The notes under the pieces: generated by a model
Database searches by the model: none
Seen by the model: the letters and a program-made list of their open reading frames with translations, nothing else
Told to the model about the DNA's origin: nothing
Source: CAYJDR01 sp964368965
GTDB taxonomy: Bacteria; Chrysiogenota; Deferribacteres; Deferribacterales; Mucispirillaceae
DNA: 60,248 nucleotides
Assembly: GCA_964368965.1 (NCBI GenBank)
Contig: CAYJDR010000010.1
Span: 1-60,248, forward strand
Direction: 5' to 3'
Part shown: piece by piece, positions 20,401 through 29,278 of the stretch
Numbering within the stretch: the stretch's first letter is position 1
How the letters are laid out: the number at the start of each line of letters is the position of its first letter
Translations under genes and position numbers: made by a program

Positions 20401-20674
20401 AGTTGGCAGTGGCGATAACTTTGCAAACTTTGAAAACGGCTCTAGCAAACTATATGACTATAGTGAAGGTTCTGGTAGAGATTTTAATATTTACCAACAC
20501 TTCTTCACATCGCAAACAAGTGGTGGTGCATTAGAAAATGCAGTGCTTAATAGTTATGATGGCAATATAGCTGATAACGCTGGCAACGCTGGTGATGCCA
20601 TACTTAATGTAGGTGTAACAGTTGGTTCAGACTTTTTAAATAATACAGAGCTAGTTATTCTTAACAGGCAATAA
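17420..20674 (+). CDS. Exported FecR-domain repeat protein, paralogue 4 (6 modules)
   Basis: This 1,084-residue protein starts at 17420 (MFTKIV), behind TTTGGAGGC. The signal peptide ends A-Y-A and the FecR domain is canonical. The segment from I-S-V-E-D-V through P-E-E-T-T-D-E-D-I-Q is almost identical to paralogue 5, so these two are recent duplicates. The linker is a striking Asp-rich stretch (about residues 215-270) that could bind calcium. Six modules follow; module four is Tyr-rich, module five is of the Y-L-D-D-F type and the last is G-F-N-I-D-F. It ends L-N-R-Q, like paralogue 7. Confidence 0.85.
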   Translation: MFTKIVSRTLFAMLIVLSFSTAYAIESAGMVVDVVNNAWIERDGTKTAIKLKTPIFVTDVVSTDATGRVQILFNDDTSLAVGASSTVSIDNFVFNTDATPSFAVSAVKGVSRVITGKIVEQNREGFKVSTPLATVGIRGTIVTISVEDVVSVILDQIGEGHNISVVGNDGEERTMNIAGYTIKVSPEGQVGFPEETTDEDIQIIGQALGLGTSDDDEGDDDDDSDDTGTQSGTTSFLNDDDDNDDDFDDDNDDIKYAQDDINDLDDRDDGLGKQEKLATYQSDSKQTGFNVDLNSGSVKDAYFTYVGVGKGVVQASDGTGTLTAGSYDANGIFVDATLNISGFDDIETNGTFDDDGVTNSFMNVTFIDKTRNPYANSANASFGFTFGGDNYTGTDTMWQQQESSEEIEAPEIDSFTEAYFSTGNPYSNAGFTIALGNGAITEAYFVHTDTQGSNGTVIATNGTGNYNASTGTYTVSSYDISGDGGYFYSGSTYDPSLVGNASASGSISSNIASMDYEFYINGDFSDPLNQVTGNINGGILMTEKPGIEPSKDMYREVYTYFATADNKAGFSMALVGGLISNAYFTHSDVKGTVLATGGTGSVHDGTFYMGGFTYTTDGAYVSEYVDNIYGSAPSSSGYTHGYGLVVDYAYGNFGTYKFGYNGEEITGVYDVSQGQGILPAGVPNVVPTLPERVFNVAEYSGALVVSGISGSTSGNFGFQLDLNTGYIYNAYVHLAEYYNSNNSLFFVGGEGLLTGGDYNVDVSSFSTDVSNAEISAFGGTVSGSNATVNAFDITDGGSTIHESVVQGNATQSGSVAAKYSYTDSQGVELGFMLNTGSGVVTDAYVVIDDAASDNIYILSGGAGAAVSDGSNGYNIYLDDFTDRSAGFKDNGNASSIVKPIIASVNENGELTNASVTGMGQGLGFDNATSVDTTNPLGNNQGNFDIPTHADFTKQATYASGNFEMSNSASGVNYTATAGFNIDFIANEISGAYLKVGSGDNFANFENGSSKLYDYSEGSGRDFNIYQHFFTSQTSGGALENAVLNSYDGNIADNAGNAGDAILNVGVTVGSDFLNNTELVILNRQ

Positions 20675-20703
20675 CTACACCTTTCACACAGTTTAACTTA
20701 TTC

Positions 20704-20735
20704 AACCCCGTTTATATGAAGTAAGCGGGGTTTTT
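20704..20735 (+). terminator. Terminator after FecR paralogue 4
   Basis: AACCCCG and CGGGGTT form the stem, followed by five T. Confidence 0.85.
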
Positions 20736-20779
20736 GCTTGCCTAACTTGCTGATAAATAAGCATAAACAAAAATAGTGC

Positions 20780-20808
20780 TTGCGTTATATTTCCAATGGG
20801 TGTATTGT
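20780..20808 (+). promoter_or_regulatory. Promoter of FecR paralogue 5
   Basis: TTGCGT (20780-20785) and TATTGT (20803-20808) have a 17-nt spacer with TG just upstream of the -10. The region closely matches that of paralogue 6, including the GATACATTTTATTGG leader. Confidence 0.7.
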
Positions 20809-20842
20809 CCTCAGATACATTTTATTGGAGGTAAAACAATAT

Positions 20843-22762
20843 ATGTTAAAATCACTTAAAGGAATTTTATTCACAATCACTATATTGATAGGCGCTACAG
20901 CTGCATATGCAGTTGAAAGCGTGGGCATGGTTATTGAAACATCTGGCAACGCATGGGTTGAGCGTAACGGCACAAAAACTGTTATCGAGTTGCGCACACC
21001 AGTATTTGTTACAGACGTCATAGCTACAGACGCTACAGGCAAAGTACAAATACTCTTTAATGATGATACATCACTTGCAATAGGTGCATCATCAGTCGTT
21101 AGTATCGACGAGTTTGTATTCAATAGCGATGCTACACCAAGCTTTGCAGTATCAGCCGTGAAGGGTGTATCACGCGTTATCACAGGTAAAATAGTTGAGC
21201 AAAACCGTGAAGGCTTCAAAGTTAGCACACCGCTTGCAACAGTTGGTATCCGTGGCACAATCGTCACTATCCGCATTGAAGACGTTATCAGCGTAATTTT
21301 AGACCAAATCGGGCCAGGCCATAACATATCAGTTACAGGCAACAACGGCGAAGAACGCACAATGAACATTGCGGGCTATACTATTAAAGTATCTCCTGAG
21401 GGGCAAGTCGGCTTCCCTGAAGAAACTACTGATGAAGATATCCAAGTTATCGGGCAAGCGCTAGGCTTAGGAACATCAGACGATGAAGATGACGATGACA
21501 GCGACGACGATAGCGACGACACAGGCACACAAACATCATCATTCTTAAACAACGATAACGACTTCGATAACGATGATGACGATTTCGACAATGACAACGA
21601 CATAAACGACCTAGACAATAGACAAAATATAGCAACCGAGCGTGAAGCAACTTACGCTGGTAACTTAAATGTCGCAAGCTCTTCAAGCGGCTACGACACA
21701 GGTGTGTTTGCATTCACACTAAACCTAGCTGATAGCAAAATAAGCGATGCAAAGTTTATGATTGGTAAAGGGGCAGACCTAAACTACGAATATTTTAAAG
21801 ACGGCAACGGTGCATATAACAGCGACGGAAGCTTTGATTTATCAGGCTTCAACAACGTGGCAGAGAGCGATATCACTGTTGATATATTCAAAGGTAGCAT
21901 AGCTGATAATAAAGTTAACCTAGAGTTCGAAATAGGCAACGACGATAGCATATTAGCAACTGGCACAGGCGCTGGCAGCAAAGTTCCAAGCACACCAACG
22001 CTAGAAACATTTGCATATGAACAAGATACAAATAAAATAGGCTTTAAGCTTGATATTATATCAGGAGTTGTCACTGATGCATACTTTGTTCTTGAAGATA
22101 GCTACGATGTTAATATAGCAACGAACGGCTCAGGCATATTGACACCAACAGCACATGGTGGCTATCATTTATTTATAGATAGTTTCACATATGAGTCTGC
22201 TGGCGCAAAAGATGATTATTCTGAAAACTTAACTATAAATGGCTCAGTAGCAAACGGCAACTTTGATGGTAGTTTCCAAAATTTTGGTGATTTTTTCGCA
22301 AGTGGAGCGTCGTTTGATTCAAGCAGTTCAGTAGAGTTTGATGAGCCAAGCATAAACGATTATACTAAGCAAGCATCATATAAGGGCACTGAGTTAAATT
22401 ATGGCTCTTACATAGCAACAACTGGCTTTAATGTAGACTTCTTGTCAAACGAAATCACAGGTGCATACGTAAATGTGAGTGATACAGGTGGCTCGGATAT
22501 GGTAAAGTTTGAGAACGGCTCTGGCACATTGTCAGCAGGTGTTGGCGAATGGGGTGCTAATCGAGAAAGAGAACTATCAATATCTTCATCAAGCTTCACA
22601 ACAAACATTGTTGATAGCAGCATCACAAGCGCAACACTAGATAGCTACACTGGTTGGATAGATAGAAGCCCTAACATATCAAGCAATCACGGCAATGTTG
22701 AAGCTGGCGTAACAATCAACGGCAATCAAATGAATAGCTCAACAGGGCTAGGTATTCAATAG
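20843..22762 (+). CDS. Exported FecR-domain repeat protein, paralogue 5 (3 modules)
   Basis: This 639-residue protein starts at 20843 (MLKSLKG), behind TTGGAGG. It has a signal peptide ending A-Y-A and a FecR domain nearly identical to paralogue 4. The Asp-rich linker follows, then only three modules. The first is a shortened variant, the second is of the penultimate type and the last begins G-F-N-V-D-F. It ends G-L-G-I-Q. The conserved N-terminus against a reduced C-terminus suggests module loss or gain by recombination. Confidence 0.85.
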   Translation: MLKSLKGILFTITILIGATAAYAVESVGMVIETSGNAWVERNGTKTVIELRTPVFVTDVIATDATGKVQILFNDDTSLAIGASSVVSIDEFVFNSDATPSFAVSAVKGVSRVITGKIVEQNREGFKVSTPLATVGIRGTIVTIRIEDVISVILDQIGPGHNISVTGNNGEERTMNIAGYTIKVSPEGQVGFPEETTDEDIQVIGQALGLGTSDDEDDDDSDDDSDDTGTQTSSFLNNDNDFDNDDDDFDNDNDINDLDNRQNIATEREATYAGNLNVASSSSGYDTGVFAFTLNLADSKISDAKFMIGKGADLNYEYFKDGNGAYNSDGSFDLSGFNNVAESDITVDIFKGSIADNKVNLEFEIGNDDSILATGTGAGSKVPSTPTLETFAYEQDTNKIGFKLDIISGVVTDAYFVLEDSYDVNIATNGSGILTPTAHGGYHLFIDSFTYESAGAKDDYSENLTINGSVANGNFDGSFQNFGDFFASGASFDSSSSVEFDEPSINDYTKQASYKGTELNYGSYIATTGFNVDFLSNEITGAYVNVSDTGGSDMVKFENGSGTLSAGVGEWGANRERELSISSSSFTTNIVDSSITSATLDSYTGWIDRSPNISSNHGNVEAGVTINGNQMNSSTGLGIQ

Positions 22763-22798
22763 ATATTTAATTGCACATAATAAATGCAACATATTCAG

Positions 22799-22828
22799 CC
22801 CCGTTTATATGCAGTAAGCGGGGTTTTT
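22799..22828 (+). terminator. Terminator after FecR paralogue 5
   Basis: CCCCG and CGGGG form the stem plus five T. Sequence and spacing copy the terminator of paralogue 4. Confidence 0.85.
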
Positions 22829-22872
22829 ACATGCGTAAACTATTTATTAATAAACATTAATGAAAATAGCAC

Positions 22873-22901
22873 TTGCGTTATGTTTTTAATGGGTGTATGT
22901 T
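22873..22901 (+). promoter_or_regulatory. Promoter of FecR paralogue 6
   Basis: TTGCGT (22873-22878) and TATGTT (22896-22901) have a 17-nt spacer. It is homologous to the promoter of paralogue 5. Confidence 0.7.
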
Positions 22902-22935
22902 GCTCGGATACATTTTATTGGGGGTTAATCAGTAA

Positions 22936-25647
22936 ATGTTTAAATCGTTAACAAAAATTTTATTTATATTCATGATATCAGTAAGTTACAGCGTAGCTTA
23001 TGCAGAAAGCGTTGGCACTATCATTGATGTGTCAGGTGGTGCTTGGTCATCACGTGATGGCACAAAGACGCTGCTAAGGCATAAGACGCCAGTATTTGTC
23101 ACAGATATAATCACAACTGATTACGATGGCAAGGTTGAGATACTCTTCAACGATGATACATCGCTAGCGATCGGTGCGAACTCGTCTATCCGTATTGATG
23201 ATTTCGTGTTTGATACAGGTGAGAAAGCAAGCTTTGCAGTATCGGCTATTAAGGGTGTATCACGTGTTATCACAGGTAAAGTTGTCGAGCAAAACCGTGA
23301 AGGCTTCACAGTTAAAACTCCGCTTGCAACAGTAGGTATCCGTGGTACTATCGTTACTACAGACGTTGGCACAAAAGCTGGCGACCCGCAAATAATCATG
23401 CTTAACCAAATCGGCGAAGGGCGCACGCTTCATATCGTTGGTAACGACGGCGACGAAGTCATAATGACAAGGGCTGGCTATTCAGTTAGGATAAACCCAA
23501 CAGGCCAAATAAGCCAACCGCTACCTACGCAACCGCAAGAGCAACAAAAGGCTAATAAGTTGCTACAAGGTGACGGCACAAATGACGAAGGCGACAACAG
23601 CGACGACAGCCAACCAACAGGCGATGCTGGCAACACTGGTGACAACTTTAACGATAACGAAAAAATAGTCACGCAAACTCAAGACGACAGCAACGGCTTA
23701 TCACAGCGTGAAAACGAAATATTGCCACAAGATAAAATCGCCCACTATCAAGCAAGCGACAAGCTTACAGGCTTTAATGTGAACTTGAACACGGCATCGG
23801 TTACTGATGCTTACTTCACACATATAGAGCAAGGCGGTATTTACCAAGCGACAGGTGGCACAGGCTCACTAAGCACAAGCGAGATAGGCACAGGCACAAC
23901 GGCTAACGTATCAGGCTTTACATCAAACAGCGGTAACGGCATGTTTGCTGATACTTCGAAAGCTAGTGGCGATTCAATGGATATATTCTTCAATGATGAA
24001 GACTCGGCAAAAGTTGGCTATGAGTTTGACTATGACGGCGACCGCTACGGCCTAGGCGAGTTAGAGGTTGGCAAAGTTGAAGATGAACTAGTTATACCAA
24101 GCGTAACGCCAGATAGAATGGTGCACTTACGTTCAAGCAACAACGCTTTTGGCTTTACGGCTAACGTTGTGCTGGGCATAATTAGCGATGCATACTTCAC
24201 CGTAGCAGGCACAGGTGCGAACAACTCAAGCATGTTCCAAGGCTATAACGGCTCAGGCACGTTAACTGGTGGTAGGGTGAGCATTGACGGCTTTTCATAT
24301 AATGGCACAGGTAACTTTGCAGATGTTAGCAAAGTTGACAGCGCAACAGTTTTCGGAACACTATACGGCAGCGAAGAAGACTGCTATGCTACGTTAGGCC
24401 ATTTGTTTTACTATGATGGTGCGATAGGTAGCTCTGGCTCAGGCACAAGGTTAGATGATGTTGATGTTGGTGCAAGCGCTCCAGACTTAGACAGCTTCAA
24501 CGTAAAATATACAGCAGCTCTAACAACTTCAGCGGGTGGCGCTGGTAACTTTGGGCTTACAGCAAACTTGCTAAACGGTGCGATATCAAACACATATTTC
24601 GCAATGGCTGGTGGCGTAGCGCTCATAAATGGCACAGGCACGTTAAATGGCAACAATATTGAGCTAAACAACAACTCATTCTCGACTATTCAAGATGCTT
24701 ATAGTGGTCCACTTGTTGATGTATATTCGCTAGATAGCTTCACGGGTACAATAAACAACGACATTTTAGATATAACGGATTTCAACATACTACATAAAAC
24801 CGGAAGCTCTGTAGCGAGCGGCACAGGTAGCGGCGGCAAGCATGAAGCACCTGCAAACATAGTGGAGTATAAATATGAGGGTTTAGACGGTGATGGCGAT
24901 TCACAAGCTATTGGCTTTAAACTAGACCTTTCAACAGGTGTAATTTCAGATGCTTATATAGCTGAAGAAAATTCAACCTTGAATAGTGTGTTTGTTGCAA
25001 CAGGTGGTTCAGGTATTGCATATTATGACCCTAACAGCCCTGCGATAAACATATTTATCGACGACTTTGTTTCAACATCGTCTGCTGGTTTAGCTGTTGA
25101 CCAAGCTTATTTAGATGGTACAGATGCATCTTTATTAGGCGTTGCGGATACCTCAACAGGTACATTTGACGGCATTACTAATGGCTTTGCACTATCAAAC
25201 GGACAGACTTTAGGTGGCTCAACATCAAGCGGCAGCTATGGCCCACCAACTGATTTATCAGCGTTTGCTGGTGGCGATAAGATACTAAATTATAGATCAA
25301 CTATAGGATTTAACATGGTTGGTGCTAACACATATAACACCAGCACAACATTTACTTTAAATGCGTTTACAGCTGAGATATCTGGTGCAACAATCAGCAT
25401 GAGTTCAGCATCAGCTGATAGTGTAAATTTTAGCGGTGGCACAGGCACATTGGCGCTAGACTCAGTAAGTGGCAGTAGCAAAAGAGATTTCACTATCGGA
25501 GGCTTCACATCAGACGTTTCAGGCGCTAGCGTGAGCCAGTATGAAGGGTACTTAGATGCTGGTTACCCAAACGGTGGCGAAGCAAGTATTACTGTTGAAG
25601 TAGGTGGCTCAGAGTACCAAGGCTATACAGCTTTAACCCAACAGTAA
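22936..25647 (+). CDS. Exported FecR-domain repeat protein, paralogue 6 (5 modules)
   Basis: This 903-residue protein is preceded by TTGGGGG. Its FecR domain is closest to paralogue 1: both have S-S-R-D-G-T-K-T or T-S-R-D-G-T-K-T, L-x-R-H-K-T-P-V-F and T-T-D-V-G-x-x-A-G-D-P. The two therefore form a subgroup although they lie at different places in the array. The linker is rich in N, D and G. Five modules follow, ending with A-E-I-S-G-A and G-G-T-G-T-L. One cysteine lies in the middle (D-C-Y-A-T), unusual in this cysteine-poor family. The C-terminus is A-L-T-Q-Q. Confidence 0.85.
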   Translation: MFKSLTKILFIFMISVSYSVAYAESVGTIIDVSGGAWSSRDGTKTLLRHKTPVFVTDIITTDYDGKVEILFNDDTSLAIGANSSIRIDDFVFDTGEKASFAVSAIKGVSRVITGKVVEQNREGFTVKTPLATVGIRGTIVTTDVGTKAGDPQIIMLNQIGEGRTLHIVGNDGDEVIMTRAGYSVRINPTGQISQPLPTQPQEQQKANKLLQGDGTNDEGDNSDDSQPTGDAGNTGDNFNDNEKIVTQTQDDSNGLSQRENEILPQDKIAHYQASDKLTGFNVNLNTASVTDAYFTHIEQGGIYQATGGTGSLSTSEIGTGTTANVSGFTSNSGNGMFADTSKASGDSMDIFFNDEDSAKVGYEFDYDGDRYGLGELEVGKVEDELVIPSVTPDRMVHLRSSNNAFGFTANVVLGIISDAYFTVAGTGANNSSMFQGYNGSGTLTGGRVSIDGFSYNGTGNFADVSKVDSATVFGTLYGSEEDCYATLGHLFYYDGAIGSSGSGTRLDDVDVGASAPDLDSFNVKYTAALTTSAGGAGNFGLTANLLNGAISNTYFAMAGGVALINGTGTLNGNNIELNNNSFSTIQDAYSGPLVDVYSLDSFTGTINNDILDITDFNILHKTGSSVASGTGSGGKHEAPANIVEYKYEGLDGDGDSQAIGFKLDLSTGVISDAYIAEENSTLNSVFVATGGSGIAYYDPNSPAINIFIDDFVSTSSAGLAVDQAYLDGTDASLLGVADTSTGTFDGITNGFALSNGQTLGGSTSSGSYGPPTDLSAFAGGDKILNYRSTIGFNMVGANTYNTSTTFTLNAFTAEISGATISMSSASADSVNFSGGTGTLALDSVSGSSKRDFTIGGFTSDVSGASVSQYEGYLDAGYPNGGEASITVEVGGSEYQGYTALTQQ

Positions 25648-25673
25648 TTGTAATTATTTTAAATATTTTTTCA

Positions 25674-25706
25674 GCCCATTTATCAATAAGATAGGTGGGC
25701 TTTTTC
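25674..25706 (+). terminator. Terminator after FecR paralogue 6
   Basis: GCCCATTTATC pairs with GATAGGTGGGC, followed by five T. Confidence 0.85.
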
Positions 25707-25737
25707 TTTACTCTGGTACAGGTATGTGCGATAAACA

Positions 25738-25766
25738 TTGCATTTTTGTTGAAAAAGTGTTATATT
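25738..25766 (+). promoter_or_regulatory. Promoter of FecR paralogue 7
   Basis: TTGCAT (25738-25743) and TATATT (25761-25766) have a 17-nt spacer. Confidence 0.65.
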
Positions 25767-25817
25767 GTTTTAATTTACAATATATCGCAATATTAATATA
25801 TATTGTAGGGGGAAAAA

Positions 25818-27407
25818 ATGAATAAGAAGCTACTTACAAGGCTATCGCTTGTATTTATGATGGTTTTTAGCGCGTCATTTGCGTTTGCTATCGAAAATGC
25901 AGGCATGGTTGTGGATGTTACAGGCAGTGCATGGGTCGTACGTGATGGCTCACAAACTGCAATAGAGCTCCGCACGCCAGTATTTGTTTCTGACGTTATC
26001 GCAACTGACTCAGAAAGCAGGGTAGAGATACTCTTCAACGACGACACATCACTCACTATCGGCTCATCATCAGAAGTAAGCATAGATGACTTTGTATTCA
26101 ACTCAAAATATAGAGATTCAAGTTTCGCAGTATCAGCAATCAAAGGCGTATCACGCGTTATCACAGGTAAAATTGTTGAGCAAAACCGTGAAGGCTTCAA
26201 AGTGAACACACCACTTGCAACAATCGCAATACGTGGCACTATCGTCACATTTAATGTTAGCCAATCAGTCACAGTTATACTAGACCAGATAGGCGATGCA
26301 CGCCACGTTAGCGTTACAAGCATCAGCGGGCAAGAACGTGCAATGGACACAGCTGGCTACACCGTGAAAGTATACCCTACAGGGCATATGAGCGAGCCAA
26401 CACTCACAACCGAACACGACTTGCAAGAAGTTAAAAGAGCAATAGGCGATAACGCACCTAACACTCGCACACCTGTAAACACAGAAGATGATGAAAACAT
26501 CAGCGCAACAACATTTCCGTTGCCTGAGATTACAGTTACAGAAGTTAGTAAAGAGGTTGCACAAACTGTTGTAGATAACGTGCAAGCAAACAACTCGACA
26601 CTACAAACAGAACAGCTAGAAAAAGATATGCCACAGCTGTTCCCTAATGCTCCTATGCCAACGCCGACACCAACACCTACACCAACACCTACACCTACGC
26701 CTGATCGCTATGTGTATTATAAAGGTGGTAATGATGGGTTTGAGTATGGCTACACATTGAACGCAACTACAAGCCAGATATCGAATGCATATATATACTC
26801 AAGCGCTAAAGGCGATAACATTTACTATGCAACAGGTGGCAAAGGCTCAGTTGCAAGCGATGGCACATTCTATGTCGACCAGTTCACAGACCAAACAGCA
26901 GGGTTTAGCGCTAGTAGTGGCAACGTAAACTTCTCAGGCTCTACATCTGGCAACTTGTCATATAATATGAACGGCTTCACAGGCACAAGCACACCAACAA
27001 GTAGCGACGTTGCAAACAATGTAGGAAGCTTGGCAAGCATGGGCACAAAGACAGCTACGTATGCAAGTAGCGCATTTGATTTCAACATGAGTACGCTAAC
27101 AAATGCAACAACAGGTTTTACTGTGGATTTTTTCACAGGTAATATATCTGACGCATATGTGAGAACGGTATCAAACGTAAATTTCTCGAACGGCAGCGGC
27201 ACTCTTGGTGCTATGTCTGGTGGTGACAGGTTGTTCACATTAGGCGGCTTTACATCAAGCATGCCTGATAATAGTATTACAAAATATGAAGGAACTATCG
27301 CAAACAACAACGGCGTTGCAGTTAACGCAAGTGTCGATATCACCATCACAAACACAACATCTTCAACTGTTTATGAAGCTGATAATGTGATAGTTAACAG
27401 ACAATAA
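25818..27407 (+). CDS. Exported FecR-domain repeat protein, paralogue 7 (2 modules)
   Basis: This is the smallest member, 529 residues, starting behind AGGGGG. The signal peptide ends A-F-A. The FecR motif reads T-P-L-A-T-I-A-I-R-G-T, so the usual V-G is I-A here. A long linker ends in a run of T-P dipeptides (about residues 280-296), typical of extended spacers that cross a cell wall or periplasm. Only the penultimate and terminal module types remain. It ends V-I-V-N-R-Q, as in paralogue 4. With one module of each kind it shows the minimal architecture of the family. Confidence 0.85.
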   Translation: MNKKLLTRLSLVFMMVFSASFAFAIENAGMVVDVTGSAWVVRDGSQTAIELRTPVFVSDVIATDSESRVEILFNDDTSLTIGSSSEVSIDDFVFNSKYRDSSFAVSAIKGVSRVITGKIVEQNREGFKVNTPLATIAIRGTIVTFNVSQSVTVILDQIGDARHVSVTSISGQERAMDTAGYTVKVYPTGHMSEPTLTTEHDLQEVKRAIGDNAPNTRTPVNTEDDENISATTFPLPEITVTEVSKEVAQTVVDNVQANNSTLQTEQLEKDMPQLFPNAPMPTPTPTPTPTPTPTPDRYVYYKGGNDGFEYGYTLNATTSQISNAYIYSSAKGDNIYYATGGKGSVASDGTFYVDQFTDQTAGFSASSGNVNFSGSTSGNLSYNMNGFTGTSTPTSSDVANNVGSLASMGTKTATYASSAFDFNMSTLTNATTGFTVDFFTGNISDAYVRTVSNVNFSNGSGTLGAMSGGDRLFTLGGFTSSMPDNSITKYEGTIANNNGVAVNASVDITITNTTSSTVYEADNVIVNRQ

Positions 27408-27432
27408 AATTTTTAATCTAAATTAATACGTC

Positions 27433-27467
27433 ACCCCATTTATCTTATTGGTAAGTGGGGTTTTTTT
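27433..27467 (+). terminator. Terminator after FecR paralogue 7
   Basis: ACCCCATTTATC pairs imperfectly with GGTAAGTGGGGT, followed by seven T. Confidence 0.85.
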
Positions 27468-27495
27468 ATTAATTAACATTTTATTATAATAGCTA

Positions 27496-27524
27496 TTGAT
27501 AAAAATATTATGTTGTAGTATATT
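27496..27524 (+). promoter_or_regulatory. Promoter of cstA
   Basis: TTGATA (27496-27501) and TATATT (27519-27524) have a 17-nt spacer. Confidence 0.65.
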
Positions 27525-27552
27525 AAGAGCGAATTTTTATTTGGAGGATGGA

Positions 27553-29205
27553 ATGAACGGAGCATTATTATTAGCCTTATCAGGCGTAGTTCTTCTAGTT
27601 GCTTATTTCGTATATGGTAGCTACCTCGAGCGTGTATGGGGCGTAGACCCTAGCAGAAAAACACCTGCACACACTCATGGTGATGGCATAGATTATGTCC
27701 CAGCATCGAAAGCAGTTTTATTTGGGCACCAATTCGCATCAATCGCAGGTGCAGGCCCTATCAACGGTCCTATCATCGCAGCGATGTTTGGTTGGGCGCC
27801 AGTTTTAGTTTGGATTCTTGTCGGTTGCGTATTCTTTGGCGCTGTGCAAGACTTCGCAGCACTTTACGCATCAGTACGTAACGAAGGTAAAACAGTTTCT
27901 GTACTTATCGAAAAATACGTTGGTAAAACAGGTAAAGTGTTATTCTTATTATTCGTATGGTTGTTCTGTATCCTAGTTATCGCAGCGTTTGCAGATATCG
28001 TTGCAGCTACTTTCAACGGCTTCACAGGTGTTGAGGCAACTAGTATCGCAGGTGCAGCTACTGCTAGTACTTCACTATTATTTATCGTGTTTGCTATCGG
28101 ATTAGGTTTACTTTTCAAAGCTAAACAACTATCACAATCAGTTCAATCGTTAATCGCTATCGTTATCTTAGTTGTAGCGTTGTTTATCGGTTTACAGTTC
28201 CCTGTGTTTGCAGAGAGAACTACTTGGTTGCTATTTGTTTACGCATACATTTTTGTTGCATCAGTATTGCCAGTTTGGTTACTGCTTCAACCACGTGACT
28301 TCTTAAACTCGTTCCTACTATTAATCATGCTTGCAGCTGCATTAGTGGGCGTTTTAGTTGCACAACCTACAGTTAACTTGCCAGCGTTTGCAGGCTTCAA
28401 TGTTAAAGGTTTACCGTTGTTCCCTATCTTGTTTGTAACGGTTGCATGTGGCGCTATCTCTGGTTTCCATGCGCTTGTGTCATCAGGCACATCTTCAAAA
28501 CAAGTTAGCAACGAAAAAGATATGAAACTTATCGGCTTCGGCGGTATGTTGCTAGAAGGTTTCCTTGCTGTTATCGCATTGATCGCAGTTGGTGCATTAG
28601 CTACAGCTGACGGCATGCCAGCAGGCTCGCCACCAGTTATCTTCGCTAACGCATTATCACAATTCTTAGCGAAAGTTGGGCTACCTACTGATATCGTTTA
28701 CACGTTAATTACACTTGCTATCTCTGCATTCGCATTGACGTCGCTAGACTCGGTTACACGTGTTGCAAGGCTTACACTACAAGAACTTGTTAGTGACGCT
28801 ACAGGCGCACTTGCAATCTTCAAAAACATGTACGTTGCAACAGTTGTAACATTAGTATTAGCGGGCATGCTTGCTATCGGTGGTTATGCGGCTATCTGGC
28901 CATTGTTTGGCTCTGGTAACCAACTACTTGCTGCACTAGCGTTGATCGCTATATCTGTGTTCCTAAAGCGCACAGGCAAAAAGAACTTCATGCTAACTAT
29001 ACCTATCGTGGTTATGCTTTCAGTTACTGTTACATCACTATGTATCTTGATCTACAAGAACATCATGGTGCTTTCAGCTGATATGTCTAAGATTTCTACA
29101 AACGGCTTACAATTAGTGTTTGGCGTAATCTTGCTTGCATTAGGGCTTGTTGTTGCTTACCAAAGCTTTGTTAAGTCAAGAGGCGACGAAGTTGTCGAAG
29201 GCTAA
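27553..29205 (+). CDS. cstA: CstA-family transporter (carbon starvation protein, peptide/pyruvate uptake)
   Basis: This 550-residue inner-membrane protein has about 14 hydrophobic segments. CstA hallmarks are present: a first helix followed by Y-V-P-A-S-K-A-V-L-F-G-H-Q-F-A-S-I-A-G-A-G-P-I-x-G-P near residue 50, G-A-V-Q-D-F near 97, and S-G-T-S-S-K-Q near 315. It is shorter than E. coli CstA (about 700) and matches the compact form common outside enterobacteria. The family imports peptides or pyruvate. The ATG at 27553 follows TTGGAGG; the upstream in-frame start would add residues without a helix. It is transcribed alone, between its own promoter and terminator. Confidence 0.9.
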   Translation: MNGALLLALSGVVLLVAYFVYGSYLERVWGVDPSRKTPAHTHGDGIDYVPASKAVLFGHQFASIAGAGPINGPIIAAMFGWAPVLVWILVGCVFFGAVQDFAALYASVRNEGKTVSVLIEKYVGKTGKVLFLLFVWLFCILVIAAFADIVAATFNGFTGVEATSIAGAATASTSLLFIVFAIGLGLLFKAKQLSQSVQSLIAIVILVVALFIGLQFPVFAERTTWLLFVYAYIFVASVLPVWLLLQPRDFLNSFLLLIMLAAALVGVLVAQPTVNLPAFAGFNVKGLPLFPILFVTVACGAISGFHALVSSGTSSKQVSNEKDMKLIGFGGMLLEGFLAVIALIAVGALATADGMPAGSPPVIFANALSQFLAKVGLPTDIVYTLITLAISAFALTSLDSVTRVARLTLQELVSDATGALAIFKNMYVATVVTLVLAGMLAIGGYAAIWPLFGSGNQLLAALALIAISVFLKRTGKKNFMLTIPIVVMLSVTVTSLCILIYKNIMVLSADMSKISTNGLQLVFGVILLALGLVVAYQSFVKSRGDEVVEG

Positions 29206-29235
29206 AATCTAAAAGCTTTATAGATTGAATATATT

Positions 29236-29267
29236 ACCCACTTGTTGAAAAATGAGTGGGTTTTTTT
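29236..29267 (+). terminator. Terminator of cstA
   Basis: ACCCACT and AGTGGGT form the stem, followed by seven or more T. Confidence 0.9.
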
Positions 29268-29278
29268 AATGTTAAATA

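Noticed and set aside
6507..27355. Long open frames on the minus strand across the FecR array
   Set aside because: They mirror the conserved plus-strand genes, lack ribosome sites, and their products are low-complexity Ser/Val/Pro-rich shadows.
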